Positions 17,303 through 27,467 of a stretch of DNA of 64,000 bases are shown here, piece by piece. This stretch comes from an uncultured bacterium. GTDB taxonomy: Bacteria; Vulcanimicrobiota; CADAWZ01. A program made the translations under genes and the position numbers. The stretch's first letter is position 1; each line of letters starts with the position of its first letter. Below the pieces are notes generated by a model. The model did not search any database. It was not told the DNA's origin and was given only the letters and a program-made list of their open reading frames with translations. The stretch is from contig CASEKF010000015.1 of the NCBI GenBank assembly GCA_949288455.1, positions 1-64,000 of the forward strand. Direction: 5' to 3'.

Positions 17303-18814
17303 CTATTCTTTTGCAAACAACTTCATAAAGTTCTTAATAGCTTCGCCTATTTCCGTCTGCATCTTGTCGTCTAGCTTGCCCTGTTCGTTAATCGACTGAA
17401 TGAGCTGAGAATAATCGCTCTTTATAAAAAGGAGAAAATCCTTTTCAAAAGAAGCTAATCGTTCTTCTGACAATGAGTCCAGATAACCGTTTACCGCGGC
17501 GAAGAAAACGAATACTTGTTCTGCGGCGGAAAGAGGAGCGAACTGTTTTTGCTTTAAAAGCTCGGTTATGACGGCTCCTCTCTTAAGCTGAGCCTTACTG
17601 GCGTCGTCAAGTTCGTCGGAACTAAATTTAGCGAAAGAAGACAATTCCCTATATTGAGAAAGCTCCATTCTCATAGGTCCGGTCACCTGTTTCATAGCTT
17701 TTATTTGAGCGGATCCGCCTACGCGCGATACCGAAAGGCCAACGTCTACTGCCGGCCTTATATTCTGAAAGAACAAATCGGTATCGAGATATATCTGTCC
17801 GTCGGTAATTGAAATAACGTTAGTCGGAATATACGCCGAAATATCGCCTAGCTGAGTTTCGATAATAGGCAAAGCCGTCATAGATCCTCCGCCAAGCTCA
17901 TCGGACAGTTTAGCTGCTCTTTCAAGAAGTCTTGAGTGCAAATAAAAAACGTCTCCCGGATAAGCTTCTCTTCCGGTAGGACGACGTAAAAGAAGGGAAA
18001 TTTCACGGTAAGCCACGGCATGTTTAGAAAGATCGTCGTAAATAATCAAAACATGACGCCCCGAATACATAAACTCTTCGCCCATAGCGCACCCCGCATA
18101 TGGAGCTATATACAAAAGAGCCGGGGGATTATTGGCCGGAGCGGTTACGACTATAGTATATTTCATAGCGTCGTATTCTTCAAGGATTTTAATAGTAGAA
18201 GCGACAGAATTAGCCTTCTGCCCTATCGCGACATAAATGCATATGACGTCTTTGCCCTTCTGGTTGATTATAGCGTCTACGCCTATAGCCGTTTTTCCGG
18301 TCTGTCTATCGCCTACTATCAACTCTCTTTGTCCTCTTCCTATAGGAACTAGGGCGTCGATAGCTTTAATTCCGGTAAGCAAAGGCTCTTCTACCGGTTT
18401 TCTGTCCAGCACCTTCGGAGCCGAAAATTCGATCGGACGTTTTTTAGAAGTTTTGATAGCCCCTTTCCCGTCTAAAGGTCTGCCAAGAGGATCTACCACC
18501 CTGCCTAAAAGCTCCGGGCCGACGGGAACTTCAATAACGGATTCAGTTCTTCTGACGCTGTCGCCTTCCTTAACTTTATCGTCCGCACCAAGAAGTACGC
18601 ATCCGATCGTCTCGAGCTCAAGATTCATAACCATACCGGAAACTCCCCCTTCAAACTCTAAAAGTTCTCCGGACTTAGCCCCCGGTAAACCGTAAACGGT
18701 AGCTATGCTATCACCCACTTTTATCACGGTTCCAACGTCGACTTGCTCGAGTTCTTCCTGATAGCTTTCTATCTCTTTTTTCAACAAATTACTAATTTCT
18801 TCAGGTTTCAACAT
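17303..18814 (-). CDS. atpA: F-type ATP synthase alpha subunit
   Basis: This non-catalytic nucleotide-binding subunit of F1 has 503 residues, normal for the family. Walker A is [11 protein letters not shown] (about 169-179), and the VSRVGGSAQ motif lies near 373. The ATG shares one base with the atpH stop (TAATG), and GGAGG lies about 10 bases upstream, so the genes are translationally coupled. Confidence 0.96.
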   Translation of the reverse strand: MLKPEEISNLLKKEIESYQEELEQVDVGTVIKVGDSIATVYGLPGAKSGELLEFEGGVSGMVMNLELETIGCVLLGADDKVKEGDSVRRTESVIEVPVGPELLGRVVDPLGRPLDGKGAIKTSKKRPIEFSAPKVLDRKPVEEPLLTGIKAIDALVPIGRGQRELIVGDRQTGKTAIGVDAIINQKGKDVICIYVAIGQKANSVASTIKILEEYDAMKYTIVVTAPANNPPALLYIAPYAGCAMGEEFMYSGRHVLIIYDDLSKHAVAYREISLLLRRPTGREAYPGDVFYLHSRLLERAAKLSDELGGGSMTALPIIETQLGDISAYIPTNVISITDGQIYLDTDLFFQNIRPAVDVGLSVSRVGGSAQIKAMKQVTGPMRMELSQYRELSSFAKFSSDELDDASKAQLKRGAVITELLKQKQFAPLSAAEQVFVFFAAVNGYLDSLSEERLASFEKDFLLFIKSDYSQLIQSINEQGKLDDKMQTEIGEAIKNFMKLFAKE

Positions 18815-19413
18815 TAAGAATAATCCTCCGGCATTAAATTCTCCGCTTCCCTTCCGGCGACTATTCCGGAAGCGTCTGTTTGAGCAAATTTATTCCGAAA
18901 ATCATTTAATTTTTTCAAAAGACTCCCGTCGATAACTTTACCCTTAGACTTTACGATCGCTCCTCCTATAATTTTAGGATTAACGGTAAAGGAAAGTTCG
19001 ACGCGCTTTCCTTCCCGAACGGTAAGAGCCTCGCTCAGCTTAAGCTTTTCCGCGTCGGAAAGATCAACGGCAGTCACGACTTCCATGTTTGTAAAACCTT
19101 GAGCGTCGCGTACAAGTTCGATATATTTTTCGTAGATCAAATTTAGATAAACGCCGCGTCGGTTATCTAAAATAACGTAAAGAAAATTCATTACCTGCTT
19201 ATCGGTCGATTTCTTAAAAAGTTTATCTAACATACCTTTTTTTTTATCGGCAGATATAAAAGGATAATTAATTACTTTAGACAAAAAAGGCGAATTAGAA
19301 ACGGATTTTACAATATCATCAAGCTGTTTTTTCCAAACTTCTTCTTTACCTAGCGTAGTCGCGACCGAAAAGAACGAAGAAGCATAACGCTGAGCTACGG
19401 CATTATCTAACAT
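18814..19413 (-). CDS. atpH: F-type ATP synthase delta subunit
   Basis: Delta joins F1 to the peripheral stalk. [18 protein letters not shown] at the N-terminus and [28 protein letters not shown] near the C-terminus match the OSCP/delta family. I use the ATG at 19413, codon 9 of the longest frame, which has AAGGTGG nine bases upstream and overlaps the atpF 3' end by 11 bases. Confidence 0.93.
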   Translation of the reverse strand: MLDNAVAQRYASSFFSVATTLGKEEVWKKQLDDIVKSVSNSPFLSKVINYPFISADKKKGMLDKLFKKSTDKQVMNFLYVILDNRRGVYLNLIYEKYIELVRDAQGFTNMEVVTAVDLSDAEKLKLSEALTVREGKRVELSFTVNPKIIGGAIVKSKGKVIDGSLLKKLNDFRNKFAQTDASGIVAGREAENLMPEDYS

Positions 19414-19894
19414 CGCCCGATTCCACCTTCTTAGCAAAATTATTAATTAAAAACTTATGAGTATTAGCGTCTAAAGAAGATTCCAAAAGCTTGCCTGCCA
19501 AGGCGACGGCAAGATCTCCGACTTCTTTATTTATCTCCCTATAAGCTTTTTCTTTTAAATCGGCTATTTCAGCTTCATTTTTCTCTCTAATCCTATCCGC
19601 GACGGCGTTCGCTTCGTCAATAATGCTTTTTCTCATTTTTTCCGCCAAATCGCTGGCATGAGAAATAATATCGGCAGAATCTATCTCTATGTTTTTTAAA
19701 GATTCCTCATACTTTTTCTTTTGAGCTTGTGCGTCCTCGTTAGCTTTCTTAGCGTCGTCCAGCTCTTTAGCTATTAAAGACTGGCGTTCTTGTAAAGCTT
19801 TATCAAGATTTCTAAAAAGAAAATAATACAAAATAACGGCGAAAACAATAAAATTACCTATTTGAACCGCTACAGTTGGCATATTTAAATCCAT
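19403..19894 (-). CDS. atpF: F-type ATP synthase b subunit
   Basis: This 163-residue peripheral stalk subunit has one N-terminal membrane helix (about 8-27), then a long, charged, right-handed coiled-coil region typical of b. DLAVALAGKLLESSLD near the C-terminus is the conserved delta-contact segment. There is only one b gene, so the stalk is probably a homodimer. It overlaps atpH by 11 bases. Confidence 0.93.
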   Translation of the reverse strand: MDLNMPTVAVQIGNFIVFAVILYYFLFRNLDKALQERQSLIAKELDDAKKANEDAQAQKKKYEESLKNIEIDSADIISHASDLAEKMRKSIIDEANAVADRIREKNEAEIADLKEKAYREINKEVGDLAVALAGKLLESSLDANTHKFLINNFAKKVESGDVR

Positions 19895-19943
19895 AGGTTT
19901 TATACCTCGCGCTTATTATTGCTATTCAAAAAGCAACAAGCAT

Positions 19944-20288
<345 letters not shown>

Positions 20289-20323
20289 TTAAAGACCTCC
20301 AAAACAATATAATTCAAAATATA

Positions 20324-20340
20324 TTCCGCCATAGGCGGAA
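20324..20340 (-). promoter_or_regulatory. Short stable hairpin upstream of atpE
   Basis: TTCCGCC at 20324-20330 pairs perfectly with GGCGGAA at 20334-20340 across a three-base loop. It sits in the atpB-atpE spacer, about 35 bases before the atpE start, with no U tract. A role in raising atpE expression, by mRNA stability or processing, is a reasonable inference. Confidence 0.5.
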
Positions 20341-20379
20341 CAAAGTAGGACGGCAAGAAGCCGAGCGTACTTAAAACTT

Positions 20380-21252
20380 TTATTCTTCTTCAAAATTTAT
20401 AGCGGAACCTATATAGGAAAGAGTAAGAATCGTGAAAACAAAACCTTGAACGACTCCGGTTAAAACTCCCATAAACAGTAAGGCGAAAGGGAAAATATTG
20501 ACTCCTAATCCAAAAAGGAACGAAACAAAGGCGTCCGGGGCTAAAGCGTAAGCTACGTAAATAAGGCCGATCATAATCCCCATAACGATATGTTCGCCTA
20601 AAATATTGCCCATAAGACGCATAGTAAGCGAGACGACTCTAGCTATTTCCTCCACTAAATTAAGAATAATAAAAAATACGGCTAGAGGAGGAGCGATTAT
20701 CCAGCGTATAGGCGTCGGAAACCCCGGCAATATCGAAGGCAGAGGATGAAAATAATGGAGAAGGTATTTTACGCCTCCTTCTTTATATCCGATTATCTGG
20801 AAAGAGCAAAAAGACAAAATAGCCAAAGCGAGAGTAGTGCTGATATCTCTAGTTGGAGGCATAGACAAAACGAGATGCCATCCTTCGATTTTAAAAGCGG
20901 GCAACAGCCCCCAAAGGTTGGATATAGTGATAAAAATGAAAAAACTAATAACCCAAGGCAAATATTTTTTTACTCTTTTTCCCCCTAGACCATCGGCAAG
21001 ATTATCGAAAAAAGAATATAAAAATTCGAAAGCCACCTGAATTTTTCCAGGAGCCGCAGAAAAACGCTTAGAAACGCAAACGCAAAAAATCAATACTACC
21101 AACATGATTATCCAGGTTATAATAAGCGTATCCATATGAAGGCCCTTAGCGAAATCTGACTTTGCCAAAGCGGTCAAAGAAAAATTTTCAGGGGTCAAAT
21201 AACGCAAAGGCTCGTTTGCCAATTCGGCTATAAGATCCATAGCCTTTTTCAT
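20380..21252 (-). CDS. atpB: F-type ATP synthase a subunit
   Basis: This subunit forms the ion half-channels against the c ring. About six membrane helices are present. The essential arginine lies in SLTMRLMGNILGEHIVMG near residue 205-222, and the last helix has GVLTGVVQGFVFTILTLSYI. I use the ATG at 21252, which overlaps the upstream stop as ATGA. A TTG at 21261 has a better-spaced GGTGG and remains possible. Confidence 0.95.
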   Translation of the reverse strand: MKKAMDLIAELANEPLRYLTPENFSLTALAKSDFAKGLHMDTLIITWIIMLVVLIFCVCVSKRFSAAPGKIQVAFEFLYSFFDNLADGLGGKRVKKYLPWVISFFIFITISNLWGLLPAFKIEGWHLVLSMPPTRDISTTLALAILSFCSFQIIGYKEGGVKYLLHYFHPLPSILPGFPTPIRWIIAPPLAVFFIILNLVEEIARVVSLTMRLMGNILGEHIVMGIMIGLIYVAYALAPDAFVSFLFGLGVNIFPFALLFMGVLTGVVQGFVFTILTLSYIGSAINFEEE

Positions 21253-21632
21253 TGCGTCCAATAAGAGTCACCACCTTTAGCCGCGCCGCAACGCGATAAA
21301 AGAACGCGGCGGCAAAATAACGTCAGCGAAACGATAACGCCGATAAATAAAAAAACAAAATTTAGCTTTAAGTATATAGCGTATCCGACTAGACAAGATA
21401 TCAATAATATTTTAAGGAAAAAAGCTCCTAAAAAAATCAACGCGGCAAGTTTTCGTCTTTTGACTTTATTGAAAATATAAGCCGCCGTCTTAGAAGAGAT
21501 AAACGTCGCTAAAGAAAAAATAACGCATCCCCCCAAAAAACCTCCCGCATAATATATTCCCCAAAGAAAGAATATAACTACGGCGCACACAACAATCAAA
21601 AAGAAATTTTCAAAAAACAGCCTGACGTTCAT
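21249..21632 (-). CDS. atpI: ATP synthase subunit I-like small membrane protein
   Basis: This 127-residue protein has four hydrophobic helices, at the usual position of AtpI at the head of the operon. The third helix has FLGAFFLKILLISCL, resembling the Lys-bearing helix of the ATP_synt_I family that assists c-ring assembly and may carry Mg2+. The sequence is weakly conserved by nature, so the call relies partly on position. There is no clear ribosome binding site at the ATG. It overlaps atpB by ATGA. Confidence 0.7.
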   Translation of the reverse strand: MNVRLFFENFFLIVVCAVVIFFLWGIYYAGGFLGGCVIFSLATFISSKTAAYIFNKVKRRKLAALIFLGAFFLKILLISCLVGYAIYLKLNFVFLFIGVIVSLTLFCRRVLLSRCGAAKGGDSYWTQ

Positions 21633-21937
21633 TTGTTACAAAATTGCTATACGCTTAAATTATTAAAATTCTGCAAATGATTTATTATTCCTTCATTATG
21701 CATCGTATTATTTATATTAATATTTTACGTTAAAATATATAGGTTTTAGACATATAAAATTTCATATCAATATTTAACTCAATATTCAATTCGAAAAACA
21801 TATCCTAAACTAACCTGACGCCGCTTGATTATTCTAACGGCGAAAACAAGCTAAAAGAAGGAAAAAAGGCGGGATATACAGATATTAAAATTTATGCTAT
21901 AATAAGGCAATCAAGGTTAGGAAGGAGATATTAAACA
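21633..21937. other. Divergent promoter region between atp operon and small exported protein
   Basis: About 305 AT-rich bases separate two divergent starts. Rightward there is an extended -10 box (see 21895-21903). Leftward I see only a weak TTGCAG/TATAGC candidate with a 19-base spacer before the atpI start. No ORF or RNA gene is evident. Confidence 0.5.
21895..21903 (+). promoter_or_regulatory. Extended -10 promoter of the small exported protein gene
   Basis: TGCTATAAT is an exact extended -10 element (TGnTATAAT). The -35 region (TATACA at 21875-21880) is poor, as is common with extended -10 promoters. The predicted start near 21910 gives a short leader containing AAGGAG. Confidence 0.55.
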
Positions 21938-22276
21938 TTGAATAAAGCGTTAAATTTATTTTTACCGGCGCTCATAGTCGTCTCTCTTTTATTGACATGT
22001 TATTCTGAGGCTCAAGCGCAGCTGATTTTAGTCAACCTTAAGGTAAAAATAGTCAAAGTCGAACGCAAAAAGAACAGACTTCAGGTAAGAGTGCACGAAA
22101 AAGGAAATAAAAACGTCCAATATATAGAAATAGACGACAACACTAAATTTTCAAAAAACAATAAACAGCTGTCTTACGACGAAGCCTGGAAAATTTTCAA
22201 AGAAAATCAAATTATTAGAGTTAAAGGCGGTTACACTATGAGCCTGCATGTAAAAGCGAAGCAAATATACATGTAA
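21938..22276 (+). CDS. Small exported protein of unknown function
   Basis: The 112-residue product begins at a TTG with GGAAGGAG about 11 bases upstream. It has a signal peptide (residues 1-28, ending SEAQAQ). The mature part is a compact, basic beta-rich domain (KVKIVKVERKKNRLQVRVHEKG, then YIEIDDNTKFS, then IIRVKGGYT) that looks like a small OB-like barrel. I do not recognise the family. The gene stands alone and is divergent from the atp operon. A possible imperfect hairpin (AAGCCG to CGGCTT, about 22280-22318) follows it. Confidence 0.6.
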   Translation: MNKALNLFLPALIVVSLLLTCYSEAQAQLILVNLKVKIVKVERKKNRLQVRVHEKGNKNVQYIEIDDNTKFSKNNKQLSYDEAWKIFKENQIIRVKGGYTMSLHVKAKQIYM

Positions 22277-22504
22277 CTAAGCCGACGGTTAATGTTATAT
22301 TTTTAACGCGGCTTTGCTCAACGATTCGTTTAATGTTTCTCATAATTACGGGCGCTAAAATAAAGTAAAGTTCATAAAAAATTAACAAAAACCGTATGTT
22401 TTTATATAGACTTTGACTAACCGATGATGTATTATAACACTAGGGCAAAGTTAAGTACAAAAGCATTCGTATGCTAAATATAAGAAATGGAGCGTAATAT
22501 ATTA

Positions 22505-23737
22505 ATGAATGTAAGTTCAGCTTCCCATGCGCAATTTGCAAACAACGTACAATTTAACGTAGACAACAAAGCCGCTCAACCGGCTGCGCATCAGGAAAAC
22601 GCGCACCCCCAGGCGTCGGATCAAGTATCCATAGGCGGAGCTAACTCCGAAACCGGAGTTCATAAAAAATGGACGTTCCTCCACTATGGAGCAGGCGACA
22701 ATAATTTGTCGTCTCTGATAAAAAGCGACGTAGACGAAATGGAAAGAGTCGGTTCAGACGCAAATACTCACGTAATATCTATGCTTGACCAGTCTTACGG
22801 AGACTGCAAGAAGTATTATATAACTAAAGACGATACTCCGGGGTTAAAATCTCCGGTGCTTGAAAATATGGGTCCCAACGTAAACATGGCGGATCCTAAA
22901 ACTTTAGCCGAATTTATCGCCTGGGGCGTTAAAAATTATCCTTCGGACAACGTGGCGGTTATCATAGGAAGTCACGGCGGAGGAACTATGGGAGCGGCGG
23001 CAGATGATCGCAGCAATGATTTTATGTCTCCTCAGGGGCTAAGACAAGCGTTTGCCGAAGCGGAAAAAATGACCGGCAAAAAGATAGACGTGCTGGGATT
23101 CGATTGCTGTCTTATGGCAAACACCGAAGTCGCTTACGAATTAAAAGACGCGGCCAGTTATATAGTGGCGTCGGAAGAATCGGAAGGCGGAGCGGGATGG
23201 CCGTATCACAACGTATTAAACGACAAAGCCCTGGCAAGTTTGCAACAAGCTTTAGCTCAGAAATTGACCGTATCTCCGGAAGAATTCGCAAAGAAAATCG
23301 TAACGGACGCTTCTAACGCGCAGCACGATCTTCCTACGATGTCTACGGTAGACACGAGCAAAATGGATAATCTGGCTAAAACTATCGACGGTTTTGCTAA
23401 AGCTATTATAGATTCCAAAGATTCTAACGGGACTCTGAAAACTTTAGCTAGAAAAAGTCAAAACTTCTCCGGATTTAAGGATATTTCACATTTCTGCAGA
23501 CAAATTGTAGATTCTCCTCAAATCACGGACGCCAAACTAAAAGCCGAAGCTCAAAAAGTAGTGGAAGCTATAGACGAAGCCGTAATAGCGAACCAAGCTT
23601 CCAGCCAATACCCCAACGGTTACGGTCTGCAAATGGAAATTCCAACTAACGGAAGCATGTCGTCCGGATACGCAAATCTTCAATTCGCCAAAGATACTGC
23701 TTGGGACGAAGCTATGGCTTCTATGGGAAGAAACTAA
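22505..23737 (+). CDS. Clostripain-family (C11) cysteine peptidase
   Basis: The catalytic histidine lies in IIGSHGGGTMG and the catalytic cysteine in GFDCCLMANTEVAYEL, followed by SEESEGGAGWPYH. These are the C11 signatures; most members read DAC where this one reads DCC. C11 enzymes cleave after Arg or Lys and often self-activate. No signal peptide is visible. The N-terminal 55 residues are polar and disordered (ASHAQFANNVQFN, QVSIGG). The start at 22505 has GGAG 12 bases upstream; an ATG at 22487 in the same frame lacks a ribosome binding site. The gene is alone and ends at a strong shared terminator. Confidence 0.88.
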   Translation: MNVSSASHAQFANNVQFNVDNKAAQPAAHQENAHPQASDQVSIGGANSETGVHKKWTFLHYGAGDNNLSSLIKSDVDEMERVGSDANTHVISMLDQSYGDCKKYYITKDDTPGLKSPVLENMGPNVNMADPKTLAEFIAWGVKNYPSDNVAVIIGSHGGGTMGAAADDRSNDFMSPQGLRQAFAEAEKMTGKKIDVLGFDCCLMANTEVAYELKDAASYIVASEESEGGAGWPYHNVLNDKALASLQQALAQKLTVSPEEFAKKIVTDASNAQHDLPTMSTVDTSKMDNLAKTIDGFAKAIIDSKDSNGTLKTLARKSQNFSGFKDISHFCRQIVDSPQITDAKLKAEAQKVVEAIDEAVIANQASSQYPNGYGLQMEIPTNGSMSSGYANLQFAKDTAWDEAMASMGRN

Positions 23738-23770
23738 TTATTAAATTATTATGAATTAAAGCTAAAGATA

Positions 23771-23826
23771 TTGCGAAAAAAAAGCATTCCGCATATTGGA
23801 ATATGCGGAATGCTTTTTTTTCGCAA
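23771..23826. terminator. Bidirectional terminator, 26-bp perfect stem
   Basis: Bases 23771-23796 pair perfectly with 23801-23826 around a TGGA loop. The stem includes eight A residues on one side and eight T on the other, so both strands get a U tract. It serves the C11 peptidase gene and the convergent DUF2339 gene. Confidence 0.9.
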
Positions 23827-23901
23827 TGAAATGTTCTTCTCAGGCCCCCGCGCGCCCGTAATGAGAGAATTGTTCCGCCAATCAAATTTCCGCGTAAAAC
23901 T

Positions 23902-26169
23902 TTATTCTAAATGTTTATCAGAGTCTTGTTTAGAAAGAAAAATCTTTTCAAATTTTCCATATAAGGCCGTTATCGCAAGACAAAAAACGCCTCCTGCCGC
24001 AAAAATAAAAACTCTCGGCAAAACGGAAACTTCATCTTTAAGAAAAAGATAATTTATATCTACAAGAAAAATCTTCAGAATCATTACAATCGTCGCAATC
24101 AAGCCAAATTTCCTTAATTTCCGAAGGTCTGCAGAAAACCCTATTAAGACGTATAAAAATCCTAAAACAATGCCGGCCAAACTAAGGGATACGGCGTTAA
24201 TACCGCACCCGGCCGCCAAAAATAAATTAACGAGAATAAAAAAACCTCCAAAGCCCAGCGGCAAAGACCTGCTATCTTTATCATGCGCAATCGATTCGTA
24301 AGATAATAATAAAAATACAGCGGCTATTGCGAATATAACGAAAGAAAATAAAACTGCGTTATAGTCTACAAAATAAGACAAAACCACACCCGCTAAAATA
24401 AGAAAAATAACAGAGACGCAAAAAAACGCAAAATTATTCTTTGAGACGACCGAAACGTTTTCCCCTTTATCTTTCCGGAATCTACTAAAAGTAAGGTCCG
24501 AACAGAGATAAGACAAGGAAGAACAGTCTTTAAACCAATTAAAGAAATATAAGCCTAATAAGCATAAAAAAGAAGTCATAAACGAAAAGAAATATGTCAA
24601 AACGCTTCCGTGAAAAACGACTAGCCAAAATTCTGAAGGGATAAGAAAAAACGCGGCGAATACGGCCAAACATTTAGCGTCAGCGGACCAATCGAAAATT
24701 AAATACGTCAAAGCGAGAAAAGGAATAAAAAATAATATTAACGTCCATACGCCAGGCGCCTTACCTGTTAAAACAGAAATAAAAAAACAAACGCAATCTA
24801 TCCATAACAATACTCTAACATAACGAACATTTATGCCGTATTTAAGACGTTTCATTAAGATATAAGCTAATATGGCAAAAAAGAAAAAGCCAAATACGGG
24901 TATATAATATTGATAAAAATAGAAGAACGAAACGCAGCCGGTATAAATCGAGAGCAAATAAAAAATTAAATCGGGACAGGAAGAAAATCTAAGACCGATA
25001 TATAAAAAGGCTAAATTCGACAATATAAAGATCCAAGGGAAAACAGAAAATTCTATTCCGGCTTTTTCGAAAATTTCAACCAAAACCGTAAATTCAAACG
25101 TTAAGATAAGAAAAAGAGAAATAAAAATCAGGCTCTTTTGACTTTCCAGCTTCGCTATATTCAAAAATACGGCGTACATCGGCAAAAATAAGAAAATCTG
25201 CGTATAAATAATTTCGGAAGGTCCTCTAAGAATAACCATATAAGTTAAAGTCAAGAAAGACACAAGATTCATATACGCTATTCCGCGTTTTTCTCCCGGA
25301 GTCATCCAAACGCTGCCCATTCTTTCAGCCGCAAAACCGAACGCGGTTATAAAAAGCGATAAAACAAGCGTATCGGCGCTTGAATCGCTTCCTCTAAAAC
25401 CTAAACACATAGCGAAATAAGCTCCGTTATAAGCTATAACAACCGGAAAAAATTTTCTAATAGCCTTATAGGAACACATGAAGCTTAAAGACAGAATCAT
25501 AATAAGCGGAAGCGTCGCATAAATAGAAATTAAATTAAAAACCGAATAGGACGCAAGGATAGAAATCAGGGTTAATCCGGAGCCTATTCCCGTTAAAGCA
25601 GAAAATATAACGGATTGTTCGCCTTGCGTCAAACGTCTGTAACCGACGATATATAATAAAATCCCCATAAAAAAAATAAGGGCGGCTTTGAAAGAATTCG
25701 ACATAGACGCCCAGATGTCAGATAGGAAGAAAGCCGCTGATAAAAAAAATAAAAGAGCGGCCAAGGAGCCGATTATATATTTCCCTACGAAAAATTCTCC
25801 CTTATTTTCTAAAGAAGAGGCCTTTAACTCGTCGGTCTTTTTATCGTTATGAGTCTCTTGGGAGGAATCAGCGTTATGCGGAACCGACTTAGCGATGAAT
25901 ACGAAAGGATCTTGCCGATCAAGCGCAGCTTTTACCGATGACGCATCGGAACTAATTTGTTCTACGCTGCCCTCCCCCCGTTTGGTTAATCTCGGTATAC
26001 CTTCGGCGACAACGCCTCCGTCAAGTCCGCTTGAGTCAGGTTTTGAACTGTCTAAACCTTTCAAAATACGCAACTCTTTTTCTAAAACAGCCACTCTTAA
26101 ATGCAAATCTTCTATTTTATTAAGCAGGAACTCAAAGTCGGCGCTTTTTTCTTCCTTATCCTCCCGCAT
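23902..26169 (-). CDS. DUF2339 large polytopic membrane protein
   Basis: The 755-residue protein starts with a short coiled coil (about 13-40, LLNKIEDLHLRVAVLEKELRI), then a disordered linker to about 115, then twenty or more hydrophobic helices to the C-terminus. The first helices show FFVGKYIIGSLAALLFFLSAAFFL and the last VMILKIFLVDINYL, which fit DUF2339. The function of the family is unknown. AAGGAGG precedes the ATG. It follows the CofE-like gene by 47 bases on the same strand, so the two are likely cotranscribed. Confidence 0.8.
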   Translation of the reverse strand: MREDKEEKSADFEFLLNKIEDLHLRVAVLEKELRILKGLDSSKPDSSGLDGGVVAEGIPRLTKRGEGSVEQISSDASSVKAALDRQDPFVFIAKSVPHNADSSQETHNDKKTDELKASSLENKGEFFVGKYIIGSLAALLFFLSAAFFLSDIWASMSNSFKAALIFFMGILLYIVGYRRLTQGEQSVIFSALTGIGSGLTLISILASYSVFNLISIYATLPLIMILSLSFMCSYKAIRKFFPVVIAYNGAYFAMCLGFRGSDSSADTLVLSLFITAFGFAAERMGSVWMTPGEKRGIAYMNLVSFLTLTYMVILRGPSEIIYTQIFLFLPMYAVFLNIAKLESQKSLIFISLFLILTFEFTVLVEIFEKAGIEFSVFPWIFILSNLAFLYIGLRFSSCPDLIFYLLSIYTGCVSFFYFYQYYIPVFGFFFFAILAYILMKRLKYGINVRYVRVLLWIDCVCFFISVLTGKAPGVWTLILFFIPFLALTYLIFDWSADAKCLAVFAAFFLIPSEFWLVVFHGSVLTYFFSFMTSFLCLLGLYFFNWFKDCSSLSYLCSDLTFSRFRKDKGENVSVVSKNNFAFFCVSVIFLILAGVVLSYFVDYNAVLFSFVIFAIAAVFLLLSYESIAHDKDSRSLPLGFGGFFILVNLFLAAGCGINAVSLSLAGIVLGFLYVLIGFSADLRKLRKFGLIATIVMILKIFLVDINYLFLKDEVSVLPRVFIFAAGGVFCLAITALYGKFEKIFLSKQDSDKHLE

Positions 26170-26216
26170 TTACAGCCTCCTTATTTGTATAGTCCGGAGA
26201 ATTTCCGCGCAAGTTT

Positions 26217-27428
26217 TTAAGATTCGTCTTTCTTTAATACGACTACTATGGGAGTTTGTTCATTTCCATTGCCCGCCGGATTATATTCCATAGCGGATTC
26301 GAGATATTTTTTCAAGTCTGCAGTCTGAGCGAGAACGTCAACTTTATGAAGGTCGTTAGCGTCTATCACCGCCGCGTCCATCCCAGTCTCTTTTTTTACT
26401 TTATCTAATTCTTCCCGCATATTGGCCGGTCCCATAACGATATATTTATCAAAAGGCGGCAAAGTTCCGGTACAATCGTCTATTACCGAGGCGGCCTTTC
26501 CCGCCACTCTATAAAAGTCTCCGCTCCTTCCCAATATTTTTCCTATCATACCGGCAAAAATAGCCGCGATAATTCTAAACGTTCCGACTTCATCAATAGC
26601 TTTTCTCATACTATATGGAGACGATAGACTTGAATCCATTTTAAAGAAATGACTCAAAAATACGGCTAAAGTTCCGGGGTGAACGTCGTCTACGTAATAA
26701 ATTCTTCCCTGCATAATGGCCAGCGCGCTTTCGGCTATAGTAAAGATCTTATTTTCAGACGGCTCTATATAAGATTTCGCAATATCCGTAAGTTTTTCGC
26801 CGGGCATAAGGATATGCGTTTTAACAGGAATCGTAAGACTATCGTTTTTTGCCGCGGGGGCTTTTGATTTTTTATCTTCGCTCTCAGGAAACAAATCCGT
26901 AAGAGAAAGAGAAGAATCGGATTCTTTAAAATCGGAAAAGCGAAGCCTTATTTCAGTCCTTTTAAACTTCATAAGGCCTCTGCCATAATAACGGGTAAGA
27001 ACGTCGACGGTAAAATTTTCCAAATCGCTCGCGTTAAAGTCTCCTGATACGCTAAGACAAATCTTCAAAAAAGCGGTTTTGCCGGGTTTTAAAACAAGAC
27101 CCTCCCAATAGTCGTCAAAGCGTACGTTATCAATATTTATAACTCTGCAATCAATTATATTTCGGCGGAATATATCGCCTTTAGGCTGTAGTCTGGCGTC
27201 ACAATCAATTATCAAAGCGTGTTGTTTGCCGGAATTATAAAACGGAACGTCAAACGACAATCTCAACAGATTTTCTTTTCTTTCATAGAGACAATTTCTA
27301 ATTTTAGTCAAGTCAAGAAATAAATTACAATCTCCATGTCTAAAAGACATAATGAACCCCGCAGATATAAAGACGAGAATCAATAAAAAGATCAAAGCGC
27401 AAAAGATAAGAATTATAGACGTAAACAT
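26217..27428 (-). CDS. Membrane-anchored protein with CofE/F420 gamma-glutamyl ligase-like domain
   Basis: One N-terminal membrane helix (about 5-28) is followed by a beta-rich region (about 35-170) and a C-terminal domain (about 203-395) resembling F420-0:gamma-glutamyl ligase (CofE). Matching segments are MPGEKLTDIAKSYIEP, IAESALAIMQGR, SSPYSMRKAIDEVGTFRII, FYRVAGKAASVIDD and VIDANDLHKVDVL. No F420 biosynthesis genes are in the window, and proteins of this architecture occur in bacteria without F420, so the ligated substrate is unknown. AGGGA lies nine bases before the ATG. The gene is divergent from the 27540 gene across a perfect 64-bp palindrome. Confidence 0.68.
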   Translation of the reverse strand: MFTSIILIFCALIFLLILVFISAGFIMSFRHGDCNLFLDLTKIRNCLYERKENLLRLSFDVPFYNSGKQHALIIDCDARLQPKGDIFRRNIIDCRVINIDNVRFDDYWEGLVLKPGKTAFLKICLSVSGDFNASDLENFTVDVLTRYYGRGLMKFKRTEIRLRFSDFKESDSSLSLTDLFPESEDKKSKAPAAKNDSLTIPVKTHILMPGEKLTDIAKSYIEPSENKIFTIAESALAIMQGRIYYVDDVHPGTLAVFLSHFFKMDSSLSSPYSMRKAIDEVGTFRIIAAIFAGMIGKILGRSGDFYRVAGKAASVIDDCTGTLPPFDKYIVMGPANMREELDKVKKETGMDAAVIDANDLHKVDVLAQTADLKKYLESAMEYNPAGNGNEQTPIVVVLKKDES

Positions 27429-27467
27429 AATAAAAATTCCCTAACTATTTTAATAATGCATTCATTG

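Noticed and set aside
18237-18695. 152-codon frame on the plus strand inside atpA
   Set aside because: It is antisense to a highly conserved gene, with no ribosome binding site or family match.
22413-22438. TTGACT/TATAAC pair before the C11 peptidase
   Set aside because: The spacer is only 14 bases, outside the normal 16-18 range.
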